Shown piece by piece: positions 18,323 through 28,321 of a stretch of DNA of 64,000 nucleotides. Location of the stretch: positions 1,054,001 to 1,118,000 of the forward strand of contig NZ_WLZW01000001.1 in the NCBI RefSeq assembly GCF_009707665.1, written 5' to 3'. Position numbers and translations under genes: made by a program. This DNA comes from Planomicrobium sp. YIM 101495. GTDB taxonomy: Bacteria; Bacillota; Bacilli; Bacillales_A; Planococcaceae. The notes under the pieces were generated by a model. That model was not told the DNA's origin. It searched no databases and saw only the letters and a program-made list of their open reading frames with translations. Position 1 is the first letter of the stretch, and every line of letters starts with the position of its first letter.

Positions 18323-18346
18323 ACCGGGGAGTCCATACTCCCCGGT
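18323..18346 (-). terminator. Hairpin between secA and prfB
   Basis: A 9-bp perfect stem (ACCGGGGAG ... CTCCCCGGT) follows the secA stop. The T-tract on the minus strand is weak (ATCATTTTG), so partial read-through into prfB is likely. Confidence 0.65.
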
Positions 18347-18355
18347 AGACGTGCA

Positions 18356-20869
18356 TTAGGCGCTGGCGCCATGACAGTTTTTGAATTTTTTGCCGCTGCC
18401 GCAAGGGCACAATTGATTGCGGCCGACTTCCATTTCTTTACGGACCGGTGTTTTCTTCGGCTGAGCAGCCCCTTCTTCTTTCGGGTTGACTGCTTGTCCT
18501 TTCGCCACTTCTTCGCGCTGGAGATTGTTGCGGATTTCCGCTTTCATTGCATATTTCGCTACGTCTTCCTCGATCGCTTCGACCATCGACTCGAACATCG
18601 CGAATCCTTCGTTCTGGTATTCACGAAGCGGGTCTGTCTGGCCATATGCACGCAAGTGGATTCCTTGACGCAACTGCTCCATCGCATCGATATGGTCGAT
18701 CCATTTCGTATCGATCGAACGGAGAAGGACGACTTTCTCGAACTCACGCATGCGCTCGGCTGTCATTTCCTCTTCCTTCTGATCGTACTGTTTATATACT
18801 TCTTCCTTGATGAAGGCAATCAGTTCTTCCTGAGATTTGCCTGCGAGATCTTGCTCGGTGATCGTATTCTCCGGCAGCAAGTTCGCAGCAATCGTATCAG
18901 CAAGTGATTTCAGTAGCCACTGCTCCTGCTTCTCTTCCATCGTGTGCGTTTGGACCATCCGCTCGATCGAAGCGTTGATCATGTTCTCGACCAATGCTCG
19001 CATGTTGTCCGTCTCAAGGACTTCCATCCGCTCTTTGTAGATGACTTCACGCTGTTGGCGAAGCACATCATCATATTGCAGGAGACGTTTACGTGCATCG
19101 AAGTTGTTTCCTTCCACACGTTTCTGTGCGGATTCCACAGAACGTGTGACGATCTTCGACTGCAATGGCTGTGAATCGTCCATTCCGAGCTTGCCCATCA
19201 TGTTGCGCATGTTGTCCGAACCGAATCTGCGCATCAAATCATCTTCCAATGACAAGTAGAACTGGGTGACCCCGACGTCCCCTTGGCGACCGGCACGTCC
19301 ACGCAGCTGGTTATCGATGCGGCGTGATTCATGGCGTTCCGTACCGATGACCGCTAGACCACCGACATCGAGTACACCTTCACCAAGCTTAATGTCCGTC
19401 CCTCGTCCCGCCATGTTGGTAGCGATTGTGACAGCACCTTTTTGACCGGCATTCAAAATGATCTCCGCTTCACTTTCGTGGTTTTTCGCGTTCAAAACGG
19501 AATGCGGAATGCCATTCTTGCGGAGGAAATCCGAAATGATTTCGGATGTTTCGATTGCGACCGTCCCGACAAGAACCGGCTGGCCGACTTTATGGCGTTC
19601 GATGATATCTTCTGCGACCGCCTTATATTTTCCTGCAATCGAGGCATAAATCAAATCGACACGATCATCGCGGACAATTGGTTTGTTTGTCGGGATGACG
19701 ATGACGTTCATGTTGTAGATGTTACGGAATTCTTCTTCCTCGGTCTTCGCCGTACCAGTCATACCAGCAAGCTTGTCGTACATCCGGAAGAAGTTCTGGA
19801 ACGTGATCGTCGCCATGGTCATCGATTCGTTCTGGATCTCGAGACCTTCTTTCGCTTCGATCGCCTGGTGCAAGCCATCCGAGTAACGGCGGCCTTTCAT
19901 GAGGCGGCCTGTGAATTGGTCGACGATGATGACTTCTTCGTCCTGGACGACGTAGTCCACATCTTTGTGCATGGAAACGTGTGCTTTCAACGCTTGGTTG
20001 ATCGCGTGGTTCAAACGGACATGGCTAAGGTCGAACAAGTTGTCGATGCTGAATGCCTTCTCGACTTTCTCGATCCCTTCTTCCGTCAACGTCACGCCTT
20101 TCGTCGATTCATCGTATAGGAAATCGACATCTTTGCTCAAGATGCGCGTGAACGCATTCGCTTGTTTGTAAAGCTGGGCCGCTTTTGCCGCTTGCCCGGA
20201 AATGATTAGCGGTGTCCGTGCTTCATCGATGAGGATGGAGTCGACTTCATCGATCACTGCATAGTGCAGTGGCCGCTGGACCATATCGTGCTTGTAAAGA
20301 ACCATATTATCGCGCAAGTAATCGAAGCCGAGTTCGTTGTTCGTGCTGTACGTGACGTCTGCCGCATATGCTTCGCGCTTCTCGTCTTTCGTCAAGCTAT
20401 TGATATTCAAACCGACCGTCAAGCCGAGCCATTCAAAGAGCTCGCCCATCTCTTCCGCATCACGGCTCGCCAAGTATTCGTTGACCGTTACGACATGTAC
20501 GCCTTTCTTCGTCAAGGCATTCAAATAGACTGCGAGCGTGGAAGTCAATGTTTTCCCTTCCCCGGTCTTCATCTCGGAAATATTCCCTTCATGAAGTGAA
20601 GCCGCACCCATCAACTGCACGCGGAACGGATACATTCCAAGGACGCGCTTCGATGCTTCACGGACAGTCGCAAACGCTTCTGTCATGAGTTGGTCGAGGG
20701 TTTCGCCTTTTTCGTAGCGCTCCATGAATTCCACTGTTTTCGCTTTTAGTGCATCATCGGACAGTGCTGCATAGTCTGCTGCCAACGCTTCGACCTTGTC
20801 CGCTTTCTTTTCCAGTCGTTTCAAATCTTTTTTATTTGGATCAAACACTTTATTGATAACTCCAAGCAT
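18356..20869 (-). CDS. secA: Preprotein translocase ATPase SecA (SecA1)
   Basis: The main motor of SecYEG protein export. The 837 residues match housekeeping SecA. They include nucleotide-binding domain 1 with MKTGEGKT, the DEAD-type [21 protein letters not shown], the second ATPase motif RGRAGRQGD, and a C-terminal zinc motif [14 protein letters not shown] that binds SecB-like partners or ribosomes. The ATG at 20869 gives the family N-terminus [10 protein letters not shown]; the longer frame begins with a TTG two codons earlier. The window also encodes a second, shorter SecA at 30733, which makes this the general one. Confidence 0.98.
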   Translation of the reverse strand: MLGVINKVFDPNKKDLKRLEKKADKVEALAADYAALSDDALKAKTVEFMERYEKGETLDQLMTEAFATVREASKRVLGMYPFRVQLMGAASLHEGNISEMKTGEGKTLTSTLAVYLNALTKKGVHVVTVNEYLASRDAEEMGELFEWLGLTVGLNINSLTKDEKREAYAADVTYSTNNELGFDYLRDNMVLYKHDMVQRPLHYAVIDEVDSILIDEARTPLIISGQAAKAAQLYKQANAFTRILSKDVDFLYDESTKGVTLTEEGIEKVEKAFSIDNLFDLSHVRLNHAINQALKAHVSMHKDVDYVVQDEEVIIVDQFTGRLMKGRRYSDGLHQAIEAKEGLEIQNESMTMATITFQNFFRMYDKLAGMTGTAKTEEEEFRNIYNMNVIVIPTNKPIVRDDRVDLIYASIAGKYKAVAEDIIERHKVGQPVLVGTVAIETSEIISDFLRKNGIPHSVLNAKNHESEAEIILNAGQKGAVTIATNMAGRGTDIKLGEGVLDVGGLAVIGTERHESRRIDNQLRGRAGRQGDVGVTQFYLSLEDDLMRRFGSDNMRNMMGKLGMDDSQPLQSKIVTRSVESAQKRVEGNNFDARKRLLQYDDVLRQQREVIYKERMEVLETDNMRALVENMINASIERMVQTHTMEEKQEQWLLKSLADTIAANLLPENTITEQDLAGKSQEELIAFIKEEVYKQYDQKEEEMTAERMREFEKVVLLRSIDTKWIDHIDAMEQLRQGIHLRAYGQTDPLREYQNEGFAMFESMVEAIEEDVAKYAMKAEIRNNLQREEVAKGQAVNPKEEGAAQPKKTPVRKEMEVGRNQLCPCGSGKKFKNCHGASA

Positions 20870-21050
20870 ATACAACCGCTCCCTGTTGATATTCGCCTTC
20901 TTGGCGAATCAATTTCCTCTAAAGATGCCGATACGTAAAACAAAATTAAAAACTTCCTTTTATTTTAACACTGCAGCAGCTGTGCTGCAAACATCAGAAC
21001 CGCGATATGCAAGCAGACAACGGGATTGAACCGACTCTTTTCGAACGCAA

Positions 21051-21082
21051 AAACAGGCGGAGATAGTTGTCTCCGCCTGTTT
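21051..21082 (-). terminator. Terminator of hpf
   Basis: A 13-bp perfect stem (AAACAGGCGGAGA ... TCTCCGCCTGTTT) with a TAGTTG loop lies just after the hpf stop. Confidence 0.9.
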
Positions 21083-21086
21083 CGTA

Positions 21087-21650
21087 TTAGGATGTTTCGA
21101 TCAGACCGTAAGAGCCGTCTTTCCGTTTGTAGACGATGCTTGTGCCGTTCGATTCAGCATCCGTGAAGATGAAGAAACTGTGTCCCAACAAGTTCATCTG
21201 CAGAACCGCCTCTTCCTCGTCCATCGGCTTCAAGTCGAATTGCTTCGTGCGGACGATCTTCAAGTCATCCTCTTCTTCAGCGGCTGCGCCATTTGTTGCC
21301 GTTGTACTCTCAGCAGCTGCGAATGCGAGCCCCATGCCATCCCGGTCACGGAATTTCCGGTTGACCCTCGTTTTATATTTTCTGATCTGACGTTCCAATT
21401 TAGAAACGATCATATCGATTGCAACGTATAAGTCATCGTTTTCTTCTTCAGCACGAAGTGTTAAATTTTTCATTGGAATCGTTATTTCCACTTTGACTTG
21501 ACTGTTGTTTAATTTTTTCAGATTCACCATCGCTGTGGAGTTTGTACCATTTGTGAAGTACCGCTCGATTTTCTCGACTTTCTTCTCCACATGCTCTCTG
21601 ATTGCTGGAGTTACCTCGAAATTTTCGCCTCTGATATTGAATTGCAGCAT
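21087..21650 (-). CDS. hpf: Long-form ribosome hibernation promoting factor
   Basis: HPF dimerises 70S ribosomes into inactive 100S particles in stationary phase or stress. The 187 residues have the long form: an N-terminal S30AE domain (about 1-100; HVEKKVEKIERYF visible), a linker rich in Ala, Thr and Glu, and a C-terminal dimerisation domain (about 125-185, QFDLKPMDEEEAVLQMNLLG). The ATG at 21650 has AGGAGG 7 bases upstream; the 40-codon extension is rejected. A sigma-B-like promoter is possible upstream. Neighbour secA agrees with Bacillus order. Confidence 0.96.
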   Translation of the reverse strand: MLQFNIRGENFEVTPAIREHVEKKVEKIERYFTNGTNSTAMVNLKKLNNSQVKVEITIPMKNLTLRAEEENDDLYVAIDMIVSKLERQIRKYKTRVNRKFRDRDGMGLAFAAAESTTATNGAAAEEEDDLKIVRTKQFDLKPMDEEEAVLQMNLLGHSFFIFTDAESNGTSIVYKRKDGSYGLIETS

Positions 21651-21702
21651 GTAAACTCCTCCTTCATTTATGCTGGTGGTGCTTAGTGTAGTATTTCTAT
21701 AT

Positions 21703-21728
21703 CTTCCCTCGAAAGTCCTTCTTAAAAC
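21703..21728 (-). promoter_or_regulatory. Possible sigma-B-type promoter of hpf
   Basis: On the minus strand GTTTTA (21723-21728), a 14-base spacer and GGGAAG (21703-21708) approximate the sigma-B consensus GTTTAA-N12-14-GGGTAT. The -10 half matches in four of six positions. Bacillus hpf is known to be stress-controlled. Confidence 0.4.
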
Positions 21729-21818
21729 GTAAATTATTTTAAGGAAAGTGGCTTGACGAACTGATCTCACGCTTTCCCCTTCCTGAAAAGTAAGCGCTCA
21801 CAATGTTTCCCGCTTCTT

Positions 21819-22481
21819 TCAGCTGCGGACCAAGGAAAGCAGTTCGACCGATTCCGCTCCGGCGTCCTTCAATACTTTCGCCGCGTGCCGCATCGTTGTT
21901 CCGGTCGTATACAGATCATCGACCAAAACAATCCGTTTCGGCACCGGCTGGCCGTTCCACGAAAACAAGCGTTCCGCAGTAAGTCGCTGCTCCCGTGACT
22001 TCTGCCCTTGCACCGCTTCGGTCTTTTCCAGTAATGTTTGAAACGGAATGCGCGCTTCATGCAACAATGCCTCCACTTGGGCGAATGTCCGGTTCTTCAA
22101 GCGCTCCGGATGGAGGGGAATCGGTACGACTGCAGTGCCTTTTCGTCTTTTCAACAGCTCATGCAACTCCGGTGCGAACACACGCGCGAGCACAACATCC
22201 TGCAGAAACTTGAACTGATAAATATAATCCTGCATGGCCTTATTATACGTAAAAAGACATTTCCCACTTGTGATGCAGCCAGCGTAAGCGGTCTTCTCCC
22301 ACTGCACACATTCCTCACACATATCTATGCCCGCCCGGCTGCAATACCGGCATACGTCTCCTCCGATCAGCTCGAAACCTTTCCTGCAGCCAATGCAGAT
22401 CGTTTGTGGCAGCTCATTCAAGAACAGTCCGCGCCATGATGGGATTTGCGAAAGCGGCAAGTCGCATAGAAGGCAGTTCAT
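21819..22481 (-). CDS. comFC: ComFC phosphoribosyltransferase-like competence protein
   Basis: ComFC takes part in DNA uptake during transformation with ComFA. The 220 residues start with paired cysteine knuckles (CLLCDLPL, CIGC and CRYC ... CEEC) likely to bind zinc. They end with a PRTase domain whose phosphoribosyl-binding loop IVLVDDLYTTGTT lies at about 184-196. The ATG at 22481 overlaps the comFA stop (ATGA) and is preceded by AGGAGGTGAT. comFB, which stands between the two in B. subtilis, is absent. Confidence 0.92.
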   Translation of the reverse strand: MNCLLCDLPLSQIPSWRGLFLNELPQTICIGCRKGFELIGGDVCRYCSRAGIDMCEECVQWEKTAYAGCITSGKCLFTYNKAMQDYIYQFKFLQDVVLARVFAPELHELLKRRKGTAVVPIPLHPERLKNRTFAQVEALLHEARIPFQTLLEKTEAVQGQKSREQRLTAERLFSWNGQPVPKRIVLVDDLYTTGTTMRHAAKVLKDAGAESVELLSLVRS

Positions 22482-23809
22482 CGCCGATCACCTCCTTTGT
22501 TATAAGAACGGATTAACTGCCGTGCCCGGTCCATCTCGAGGGAAATTCCATTATGGAAAAACACGACCTCTCCATCGGGGAAATCAGCTGAACGACCGGC
22601 ACGACCGGATATCTGGATGAGTGCAGCATGATCGAACAGCGCTTCATCTGCACCGACAATAGCGATTTGGACATTTGCAATTGTAATCCCCCGTTCTAGA
22701 ATGGTCGAACAGACGAGTCCGGGCACTTTCTGTTCACGTAATTGCATCACTTTTTCTTTCCGTCCAGGATCTTCCGCGTGGACCGCTTCAATTCCCGGTA
22801 CGACTTCTTTGAAAAGCTGAACCGTTTCGTCGATCAATTGAATGGTCGGGAGAAAAAGAAGAAACGGCTCTCCCGCGTTCACTTTTTCCTGAAGCCACTT
22901 CTTCAGCTTCTCCGGCACTTTTCCCGCTGCCAGCTGTTTCTTATAACCCCACAGTGGCCGGTAAACCGGGACAGGCAACGGGAAGCCGTGATACCGTGAA
23001 AAAATCTCCGAGCGGTTCGGAATGGTTTTCAAAAGTCTTTTCGTCGGTGTCGCAGAAACGTAGATGATCGGAGCACCGGGCTTCCGCGCCTTCTCGACGG
23101 CACAGGCCAATGCGGGATCCACTGTATACGGGAACGCATCCGCTTCATCCACAATCACCACATCGAAAGCTTCTTCGAACCGGTAAAGCTGGTGGGTCGT
23201 GGCGATGACGAGCTGTGCTAATCCTTCTTGTTCCGGAGAACCGCCGTACAACGTGTGCGTGACGGTCGCCGGGAAAGCTGCCCGCAGTCTCGGCGACAGT
23301 TCAAGAACGACGTCAGTTCGTGGTGCAGCTAAACAAACACGCTGCCCTTTTTGGAGAGCTTCGTGAATGCCAGGGAATAGTAATTCAGTTTTGCCGGCGC
23401 CGCAAACTGCATAGACGAGATGCGGACGGCGAAGTGCGATGCTCTCCGCGACTTCTTCGGATGCCCGCTTCTGCTTATCAGTGAGTTTGCCTTGCCAATC
23501 GAATGAAGGGAGTGCTGGCTGCCAGCTTGAAGGGTTCCGCCAGACGAGCAGTTCGGTACAAGATGAGATTCTTCGCATTTGAAGACACTGTCTACAGTAA
23601 TAGCATGTTGCTTCACATTTCGCGCAATCAAAGGGGATTATTTTTAAAGGGGATTGTTCCAGGCACCGCATACATTGCTTGTCGGTTGAGATGCCTTGTT
23701 TGATGGTGATGTCACCATTTGCGATCGCTGCATCGACCTGTTCTTTCGGAAATGGCGTGTGTTCGCGCAGCCAGATGCGGCCGCGTAGAAATTGTTCGAG
23801 GTCGGACAT
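22478..23809 (-). CDS. comFA: ComFA DNA-uptake ATPase/helicase
   Basis: ComFA is a membrane-associated DEAD-type ATPase that helps draw single-stranded DNA into the cell. The 443 residues carry an N-terminal four-cysteine zinc motif (CMRC ... CAKCEATCYYC), Walker A AVCGAGKTE, the DEAD box IVDEADAFPY, motif III VSATPT and motif VI QISGRAGRSADF. The ATG at 23809 is preceded by GGAAAGGGTG at a good distance; the six-codon longer start lacks a ribosome binding site. It is the first gene of a comFA-comFC operon, downstream of degV with 45 bases between. Confidence 0.94.
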   Translation of the reverse strand: MSDLEQFLRGRIWLREHTPFPKEQVDAAIANGDITIKQGISTDKQCMRCLEQSPLKIIPFDCAKCEATCYYCRQCLQMRRISSCTELLVWRNPSSWQPALPSFDWQGKLTDKQKRASEEVAESIALRRPHLVYAVCGAGKTELLFPGIHEALQKGQRVCLAAPRTDVVLELSPRLRAAFPATVTHTLYGGSPEQEGLAQLVIATTHQLYRFEEAFDVVIVDEADAFPYTVDPALACAVEKARKPGAPIIYVSATPTKRLLKTIPNRSEIFSRYHGFPLPVPVYRPLWGYKKQLAAGKVPEKLKKWLQEKVNAGEPFLLFLPTIQLIDETVQLFKEVVPGIEAVHAEDPGRKEKVMQLREQKVPGLVCSTILERGITIANVQIAIVGADEALFDHAALIQISGRAGRSADFPDGEVVFFHNGISLEMDRARQLIRSYNKGGDRR

Positions 23810-23854
23810 GCACTTCACCCTTTCCATATAAGAAAAAGCGACAAGGCTTGCGGG

Positions 23855-24694
23855 TTATTTGACAACCCAACCAAGCCCCATCGATCCTTCCCCAAGATGT
23901 GTTCCGATTACCGGACCGAAATAGGAAATATCGAATTCCACATTCGGACATGATTGTTCCAATTCGGCTAACCATGCTTCCGCTTCTTCCCGCTGGTTCG
24001 CGTGAATAATCGTCGCACGGAGTGGCAAGCCTTTATCCGCATCTTCCTTCAGCAAACCGGAGATACGCGCCATCGCTTTTTTCCGCGTTCGGATCTTTTC
24101 GAACGGAACGATCACTTTCTCTTCGAAATGAAGGATCGGCTTGATCTGGAGCAGTCCGCCCACCAGTGCCTGTGCGCCTGATAGACGCCCGCCGCGCTGC
24201 AAATGCTTCAAGTCTTCTACCATGAAGTAAGCACGCATCGTCTTCTTCATCCGCTCAAGCTCTTCGAGAATCACTGCCGCTGACTCGCCTGCATTCGCCA
24301 TATCAGCTGCTTTCGTGACAAAAAAGCCTTGAATGGCACAAGATACTTCCGTATCGAATACGTGGACGTTAGCGTTCTCGATCATTTCCCCGGCTTGGAT
24401 CGCCCCAGCATAAGTGCCGCTGATGCCGCTTGATAAATGGATGGAAATGATGTCATCCACTTCTTCCGCCAGTTGGCTGTATAGTTCTTTAAATTCGCCG
24501 AGCGATGGCTGGGAAGTTTTCGGAAGTTCGGTTTTCGCCTTTTTATAAAATTCATCCATCGTCAATTCCATCTCTTCTTTGAACGACTGGTGGCCGCCGA
24601 ATGTCACTTGTAGCGGAATCATCTGGATGTTCTTTTCTTTTCGGTGTTCTGCGGACAAATAGGAAGTACTGTCCGTTACAATTGCTGTTTTCAT
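23855..24694 (-). CDS. DegV-family fatty-acid-binding protein
   Basis: DegV (FakB-type) proteins bind a fatty acid and present it to the kinase FakA. The 279 residues show the N-terminal VTDSTSYLS signature, the QPSLGEF stretch that contacts the lipid carboxylate and the ISSGISGTY-like segment (HLSSGISGTYAGA). GGAGG lies 8 bases before the ATG at 24694. It precedes comFA; degV also neighbours comF in B. subtilis. FakA is not in the window. Confidence 0.94.
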   Translation of the reverse strand: MKTAIVTDSTSYLSAEHRKEKNIQMIPLQVTFGGHQSFKEEMELTMDEFYKKAKTELPKTSQPSLGEFKELYSQLAEEVDDIISIHLSSGISGTYAGAIQAGEMIENANVHVFDTEVSCAIQGFFVTKAADMANAGESAAVILEELERMKKTMRAYFMVEDLKHLQRGGRLSGAQALVGGLLQIKPILHFEEKVIVPFEKIRTRKKAMARISGLLKEDADKGLPLRATIIHANQREEAEAWLAELEQSCPNVEFDISYFGPVIGTHLGEGSMGLGWVVK

Positions 24695-24783
24695 CGTATC
24701 AGCCTCCATTTACAGTTTACCAAAGAAACGCTTAATTACCTATAGGTAATCAGGAAGTGCTTAAAGATTTCCAAACTGGAAAA

Positions 24784-24815
24784 AGGCGGGGAAACCAACT
24801 TGGTTTCCTCCGCCT
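24784..24815 (-). terminator. Terminator of the lipoprotein gene
   Basis: A long stem (AGGCGGGGAAACCA ... TGGTTTCCTCCGCCT with one bulge) is followed by CTTTTTCC on the minus strand. Confidence 0.87.
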
Positions 24816-24841
24816 CTTGCCATTTTTTTAGTTGCTGAAAT

Positions 24842-25402
24842 TTATGAATTGCCGATGAAGTGAAGGCTCGTCACTTTCCACTTTCCATCTTCCTCGTGGA
24901 AGACGACGACTTGCCTGCCGCCTTGCTCGACGCTTCTTCCTGTCGATTTCTCTTCAGTCGAAACCGTGATATTCGCAAAGACTTCAGCACGGCCCTCTTC
25001 GTATTTCACGATGGTCTCATCCGCTGTCTCGTACACCGTCGTGTAAGTTTCGAATGCTTTCTCCAACGCTATGAGATCCTCTTCCTTATCGAAGCTTTCC
25101 GGATTTTCCGAAAGCACTTCTCCGTATCTTTCCAGATCTTCGGAGTTGAATGCAGCGATATATTCATTAAAAGCAGCGAGGATTTCTTCCGCTTCCTGTT
25201 CAGGGACATCCGCTTGTTGTGTATTGCCTTCATCATCCATGACGAAACCGACCGTATCGTTTTCCATACTATGGTTGATAGCATTATTTTCATTCGATGA
25301 ATTGCCGTCATCCGCGGAATTGCTGTTTGTCTGTGATTCTTCGTCTGCCGAACAGCCCGCGAGCAACGCGGCAAGACCTGCAGCCACTAACCATTTTTTC
25401 AT
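24842..25402 (-). CDS. Lipoprotein with NTF2/SnoaL-like domain
   Basis: A 186-residue predicted lipoprotein (MKKWLVAAGLAALLAGC, lipobox LAGC). It has a Ser/Asn/Asp-rich linker to about residue 70, then a region of about 110 residues that looks like the cystatin/NTF2 fold (AAFNEYIAAFNSEDLERY ... VVVFHEEDGKWKVTSLHF). Such domains serve varied roles and no substrate can be named. GGAGG stands 7 bases before the ATG at 25402, so the 34-codon longer frame is rejected. Terminators on both sides make it a single-gene unit. Confidence 0.85.
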   Translation of the reverse strand: MKKWLVAAGLAALLAGCSADEESQTNSNSADDGNSSNENNAINHSMENDTVGFVMDDEGNTQQADVPEQEAEEILAAFNEYIAAFNSEDLERYGEVLSENPESFDKEEDLIALEKAFETYTTVYETADETIVKYEEGRAEVFANITVSTEEKSTGRSVEQGGRQVVVFHEEDGKWKVTSLHFIGNS

Positions 25403-25492
25403 ATCAACGCCTCCAAGCCCATTTTGCCATAGACGAGCCCCTTTAATCAAATGACGAAAGGGTGAACACCCCCCCTTTTTTTCCACTAAAAA

Positions 25493-25521
25493 ATGCGGAG
25501 CCATGTCAAGCAGCTCCGCAT
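25493..25521 (-). terminator. Terminator of degSU
   Basis: A 9-bp stem (ATGCGGAGC ... GCTCCGCAT) is followed by TTTTTTAG on the minus strand, 17 bases after the degU stop. Confidence 0.88.
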
Positions 25522-25537
25522 GTCGATACTAATGGAA

Positions 25538-26212
25538 TTAGCGTACTTCAACCCAGCCATTCTTGATTGCTGTCACGACAGCTTGTGTGCGGTCATTCAC
25601 TTGCATTTTCTGCAAGATGCTGGACACATGGTTTTTGACTGTTTTTTCCGATATGAACAATGTTTCACCGATGACCCGGTTGCTTTGTCCGTCTGTTAAT
25701 AATTGAAGAACTTCGCTTTCGCGTTTTGTCAATAAGTGATACGGGCGACGGATTTCCGTCTGGTGGAACGAGCCTTTGTTTTCACGCTCGCTCAATCTGC
25801 GGAATTCCTTCACAAGGTTCCGTGTGACTTTCGGGTGCAAGTATGAGCCGCCCTTCGCCACGACTTTGATCGCTTGGATGATCGCCTCTGCATCCATTTC
25901 TTTCAGCATATAGCCGAGAGCTCCTGTTTTCAAGGCATGCGTGACATATGATTCGTCATCATGGATAGACAGAATGATGACTTTGGCGTCCGGGAACTTC
26001 TCCAGCAATTCACCCGTAGCTTCTACACCATTTTTTTGTGGCATGTTAATGTCCATCAGGACGACATCCGGCTGGTGCTCTTCGTATAGCTCGATGACTT
26101 CTGTGCCGTCCCCGCCTTCCGCGATCACTTCGAACGAGTCCTCGAAGTCCAGGATACGCTTCACGCCCTCCCGGAAAAGTTGATGGTCATCTACAATAAT
26201 GATTCTTGTCAT
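25538..26212 (-). CDS. degU: Response regulator DegU
   Basis: DegU controls exoenzymes, competence and multicellular traits when phosphorylated by DegS. The 224 residues comprise a receiver domain with the acidic pair Asp8-Asp9 and the phosphoacceptor Asp54 (VLMDINMP), and a LuxR/NarL-type helix-turn-helix (about 155-215; [22 protein letters not shown]). It follows degS by 22 bases. The pair diverges from yvyE as in B. subtilis. The single terminator after it shows a two-gene operon. Confidence 0.97.
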   Translation of the reverse strand: MTRIIIVDDHQLFREGVKRILDFEDSFEVIAEGGDGTEVIELYEEHQPDVVLMDINMPQKNGVEATGELLEKFPDAKVIILSIHDDESYVTHALKTGALGYMLKEMDAEAIIQAIKVVAKGGSYLHPKVTRNLVKEFRRLSERENKGSFHQTEIRRPYHLLTKRESEVLQLLTDGQSNRVIGETLFISEKTVKNHVSSILQKMQVNDRTQAVVTAIKNGWVEVR

Positions 26213-26234
26213 AATACCGTCCTCCTCAGCTATC

Positions 26235-27380
26235 TCAACTATCCTTGTTGCAAGGTATGGTGAATTTCAATGTTGTGCCATTTCCTGGAGACGATGTCAG
26301 TTCAAACAACCCTGACACGAGATCGATCCTCTCCTGCATCCCTCTTAATCCGAACGACTGGTCTTTCACCATGCTCTTGTCAAAGCCAGCGCCGTCATCC
26401 TCTACAGTGATGATGACGCTGGCTTCCTGCCATTCGATGACGACCTCGATCTTCTTTGCTTTGCCGTGCCGGAGCGCATTCGTAACAGACTCCTGCACGA
26501 GCCGGAAGATCGTCGTTTCGTAAGCGTTCGGCAGTCGGAACTCCTGCCCCGACGAGACGAACGAAATTTCCGTACCGGAATTGTATTCTTCGATCGTATC
26601 CAAGTATTTGACCAACGTCGGCACTAGACCAAGATCGTCCAACGCCATCGGTCTTAAATCATAAATGATCCTTCTCACTTCCGTCAGTGCTTCCCGCACA
26701 CTTTCCTTCAGTGATTTGATTTCCTGAAAAGCAGGCTCAGGACCTTTTTGGCGATATGTACGTTCAATCAAATCGGAGCGCAGCAAAACATTCGCCATCA
26801 TCTGTGCCGGTCCATCGTGTATTTCGCGGGAAAGGTGTTTTCGTTCTTCCTCTTGTGCAGCGATAATCTGCAAGCTGTACCCCTGATTCCGATTCACTTT
26901 GCCGATCGAATCATCCAACCGGTCCGCATCTGTCGAAAAGAAGTTCGAAGCGACATTCACTTGATTCACGAAATGCTCTGCACGTTCGATCGTGTGAAGC
27001 AAATTTTGCAGCCGACTTTGCAATTCTTCCCTTTTCTTCCGGCTCGCCTTCTCTTCCAGACGATTCGCTGACAGCGTTTGTTGCAGTCGGTTCGCCTGTT
27101 CATACGCTTCGCGCACTTCATCTTCCGAAAACAGGCTGAACGAATTGGTCACTTCTGCAAGACGTCTTCTGGCAGCACGCATTCGGTCTTCCAATCCCTC
27201 GCTCTGGTCGATAATCCTGTTCGCCGTCAGACGGATGTCCTCCAGCTGGTTTTTCAGATTCTCGTAATCGCGACGGCTTCGTTCACTGATTGTGAAGATT
27301 TCCTGTTTGGTCCCTTCCATTTTCGCAAGCAAATCTTCCCAGATGGATTCAAGCTCATTCAGATCATGCTGTTTAGCCAT
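26235..27380 (-). CDS. degS: Sensor histidine kinase DegS
   Basis: DegS is a soluble cytoplasmic kinase of the HisKA_3 group. The 381 residues have a long coiled-coil N-terminus (about 1-175), the phosphoacceptor His188 in EIHDGPAQ, and an HATPase_c domain with the G-box GLRGMQERI near the C-terminus. The ATG at 27380 follows AAGGCGG. There is no membrane segment, as expected for DegS. A perfect 14-bp palindrome lies just upstream. Confidence 0.97.
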   Translation of the reverse strand: MAKQHDLNELESIWEDLLAKMEGTKQEIFTISERSRRDYENLKNQLEDIRLTANRIIDQSEGLEDRMRAARRRLAEVTNSFSLFSEDEVREAYEQANRLQQTLSANRLEEKASRKKREELQSRLQNLLHTIERAEHFVNQVNVASNFFSTDADRLDDSIGKVNRNQGYSLQIIAAQEEERKHLSREIHDGPAQMMANVLLRSDLIERTYRQKGPEPAFQEIKSLKESVREALTEVRRIIYDLRPMALDDLGLVPTLVKYLDTIEEYNSGTEISFVSSGQEFRLPNAYETTIFRLVQESVTNALRHGKAKKIEVVIEWQEASVIITVEDDGAGFDKSMVKDQSFGLRGMQERIDLVSGLFELTSSPGNGTTLKFTIPCNKDS

Positions 27381-27402
27381 TTCAAAACCGCCTTAGCTAT
27401 GT

Positions 27403-27416
27403 TTAACTTAAGTTAA
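27403..27416. promoter_or_regulatory. Perfect palindrome upstream of degS
   Basis: TTAACTTAAGTTAA is a perfect 14-bp dyad 22 bases before the degS start codon, in the region shared with divergent yvyE. It could be an operator; no known regulator consensus was recognised. Confidence 0.45.
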
Positions 27417-27540
27417 GATGTAAAAAGCTTGCACCTTAATCCCTGTTCCGACGCTTTCAAGTATAACATTATCTGCAGACGCACAGGTTAAAAGCATATT
27501 ACAAATTATCTGATTACATTTTACACCAGGAGGTTCAAAA

Positions 27541-28176
27541 ATGCGAGAAAATTACAGAACGGCAGGCAGCTTCGGCGAAGCGGAAATGACGATCCAGAAG
27601 TCGCGCTTCATCGGTTATGCGAAGCGGGCGGAAACGGAAGCTGAAGCGATCGCCTTCATAGATGAGATAAAACAGCTGCATAAATCCGCTACGCACAATT
27701 GCTCCGCTTATCTGATCGGGGAACATGATTCAATCCAAAAAGCCAATGACGACGGGGAGCCAAGTGGAACGGCTGGCGTCCCGATATTGGAAGTCCTGAA
27801 GAAACAAGGATTGAAAGATACCGTCATCGTCGTCACCCGTTATTACGGCGGCATCAAGCTAGGGGGTGGCGGGCTGATCCGGGCTTATGGAAAAGGAGCG
27901 ACGATTGCGCTGGATGCTGCCGGCATTGTCGAAAGGAGACTTCATCATCTAATGAAGATTTCCATCGATTACACGTGGCTTGGCAAGGTCGAGAATGAAG
28001 TGCGCCAGTCCGAATACCCGCTTCACGAGATTGTATATACGGACGGCGTCGACTTGTTCCTCCACGTCCCGGTCGAAAACGAAAGCTCATTCACCGACTG
28101 GATGATGGAAATGACGAATGGTCAAGCAGTAATCAAAAATACACAATCGGAATTTCTTGAATTCCCATTCTCTTGA
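27541..28176 (+). CDS. yvyE: YigZ/IMPACT-family protein YvyE
   Basis: This is a 211-residue protein of the YigZ/IMPACT family. It has an N-terminal UPF0029 domain (about 10-130) with the signature NDDGEPSGTAG followed by VTRYYGGIKLGGGGLIRAYG, and a C-terminal domain of unknown fold use (DUF1949). Its cellular role in bacteria is not established; IMPACT in eukaryotes regulates translation. AGGAGG precedes the ATG by 7 bases. It diverges from degS and lies upstream of tagU, the same order as in B. subtilis. Confidence 0.94.
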   Translation: MRENYRTAGSFGEAEMTIQKSRFIGYAKRAETEAEAIAFIDEIKQLHKSATHNCSAYLIGEHDSIQKANDDGEPSGTAGVPILEVLKKQGLKDTVIVVTRYYGGIKLGGGGLIRAYGKGATIALDAAGIVERRLHHLMKISIDYTWLGKVENEVRQSEYPLHEIVYTDGVDLFLHVPVENESSFTDWMMEMTNGQAVIKNTQSEFLEFPFS

Positions 28177-28191
28177 GCCATGTCATTTTCA

Positions 28192-28220
28192 TTTACGTTC
28201 TTGAATATTCCCTGTATAAT
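28192..28220 (+). promoter_or_regulatory. Sigma-A-type promoter of tagU
   Basis: TTTACG (28192-28197), a 17-base spacer and a perfect TATAAT (28215-28220) lie about 100 bases before the tagU start. Confidence 0.6.
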
Positions 28221-28321
28221 GGATAGAACAATGGAGCAATATGACGATCAGCAGGAATGAACTAGCTTTGGAACTCTGCCTGTAAGCGATAAGCCCAATT
28301 CCGATAGAGGAGCAAAAGAAA

